Positions 15,700 through 15,701 of a DNA stretch of 15,701 nucleotides are shown here, one piece after another. The stretch's first letter is position 1. Each line of letters begins with the position of its first letter. Source of the DNA: CAYVWB01 sp964455395. GTDB taxonomy: Bacteria; Desulfobacterota; Desulfovibrionia; Desulfovibrionales; Desulfovibrionaceae. The DNA lies in contig CAYVWB010000087.1 of assembly GCA_964455395.1 (NCBI GenBank), positions 1-15,701 on the forward strand, written 5' to 3'. The notes below the pieces were generated by a model. The model ran no database searches and was not told where the DNA came from. It saw nothing but the letters and a program-made list of their open reading frames with translations. The position numbers and the translations under genes were made by a program.

Positions 15700-15701
15700 G
15701 C

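Overview
The window looks like a stretch of chromosome from a GC-rich Gram-negative bacterium. Codon third positions are mostly G or C. An AsmA-type envelope protein implies an outer membrane, and TrmFO is a folate-dependent tRNA methyltransferase found in Firmicutes and in several proteobacterial and Desulfobacterota groups. My best guess is a Desulfovibrionales-like organism, but this is inference from gene content and style, not from a marker gene. I see no tRNA, rRNA, CRISPR array, transposase, phage gene or attachment site.

Layout from left to right. (1) The 3' part of a glycine betaine/proline-type ABC transporter ATPase (ProV/OpuAA with a CBS pair, + strand) is closed by a strong intrinsic terminator. 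(2) A large AsmA-family inner-membrane/periplasmic protein (- strand) follows. (3) Upstream of it on the same strand is a membrane-bound HAMP-PAS-PAS-GGDEF-EAL protein whose cyclase, I-site and phosphodiesterase motifs are all intact. (4) A divergently transcribed RNase Z-like metallo-beta-lactamase-fold hydrolase (+) has a plausible sigma70 promoter. (5) A roughly 400-bp convergent gap carries an 11-bp tandem repeat. (6) Next is a multi-pass membrane protein fused to an SGNH-hydrolase-like domain (-). (7) A glycogen phosphorylase gene (glgP, -) is full length but split by a frameshift near 12861. (8) trmFO (+) is divergent from glgP and encodes a TrmFO with an extra 30-residue loop. (9) At the right edge, an open frame on the - strand with strongly coding-like codon use may be the end of an unrecognised gene.

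How the genes relate: these appear to be mostly independent single-gene units rather than one operon. The AsmA protein and the GGDEF/EAL sensor are co-oriented, 127 bp apart, and could be co-transcribed. The SGNH membrane protein lies downstream of glgP on the same strand with a gap of about 170 bp. glgP and trmFO diverge from a shared 316-bp intergenic region. I did not find a convincing new multi-gene system. The points most worth a second look are the glgP frameshift, the 11-bp repeat array, the SGNH protein with an altered first motif, and the coding signal at the right edge.
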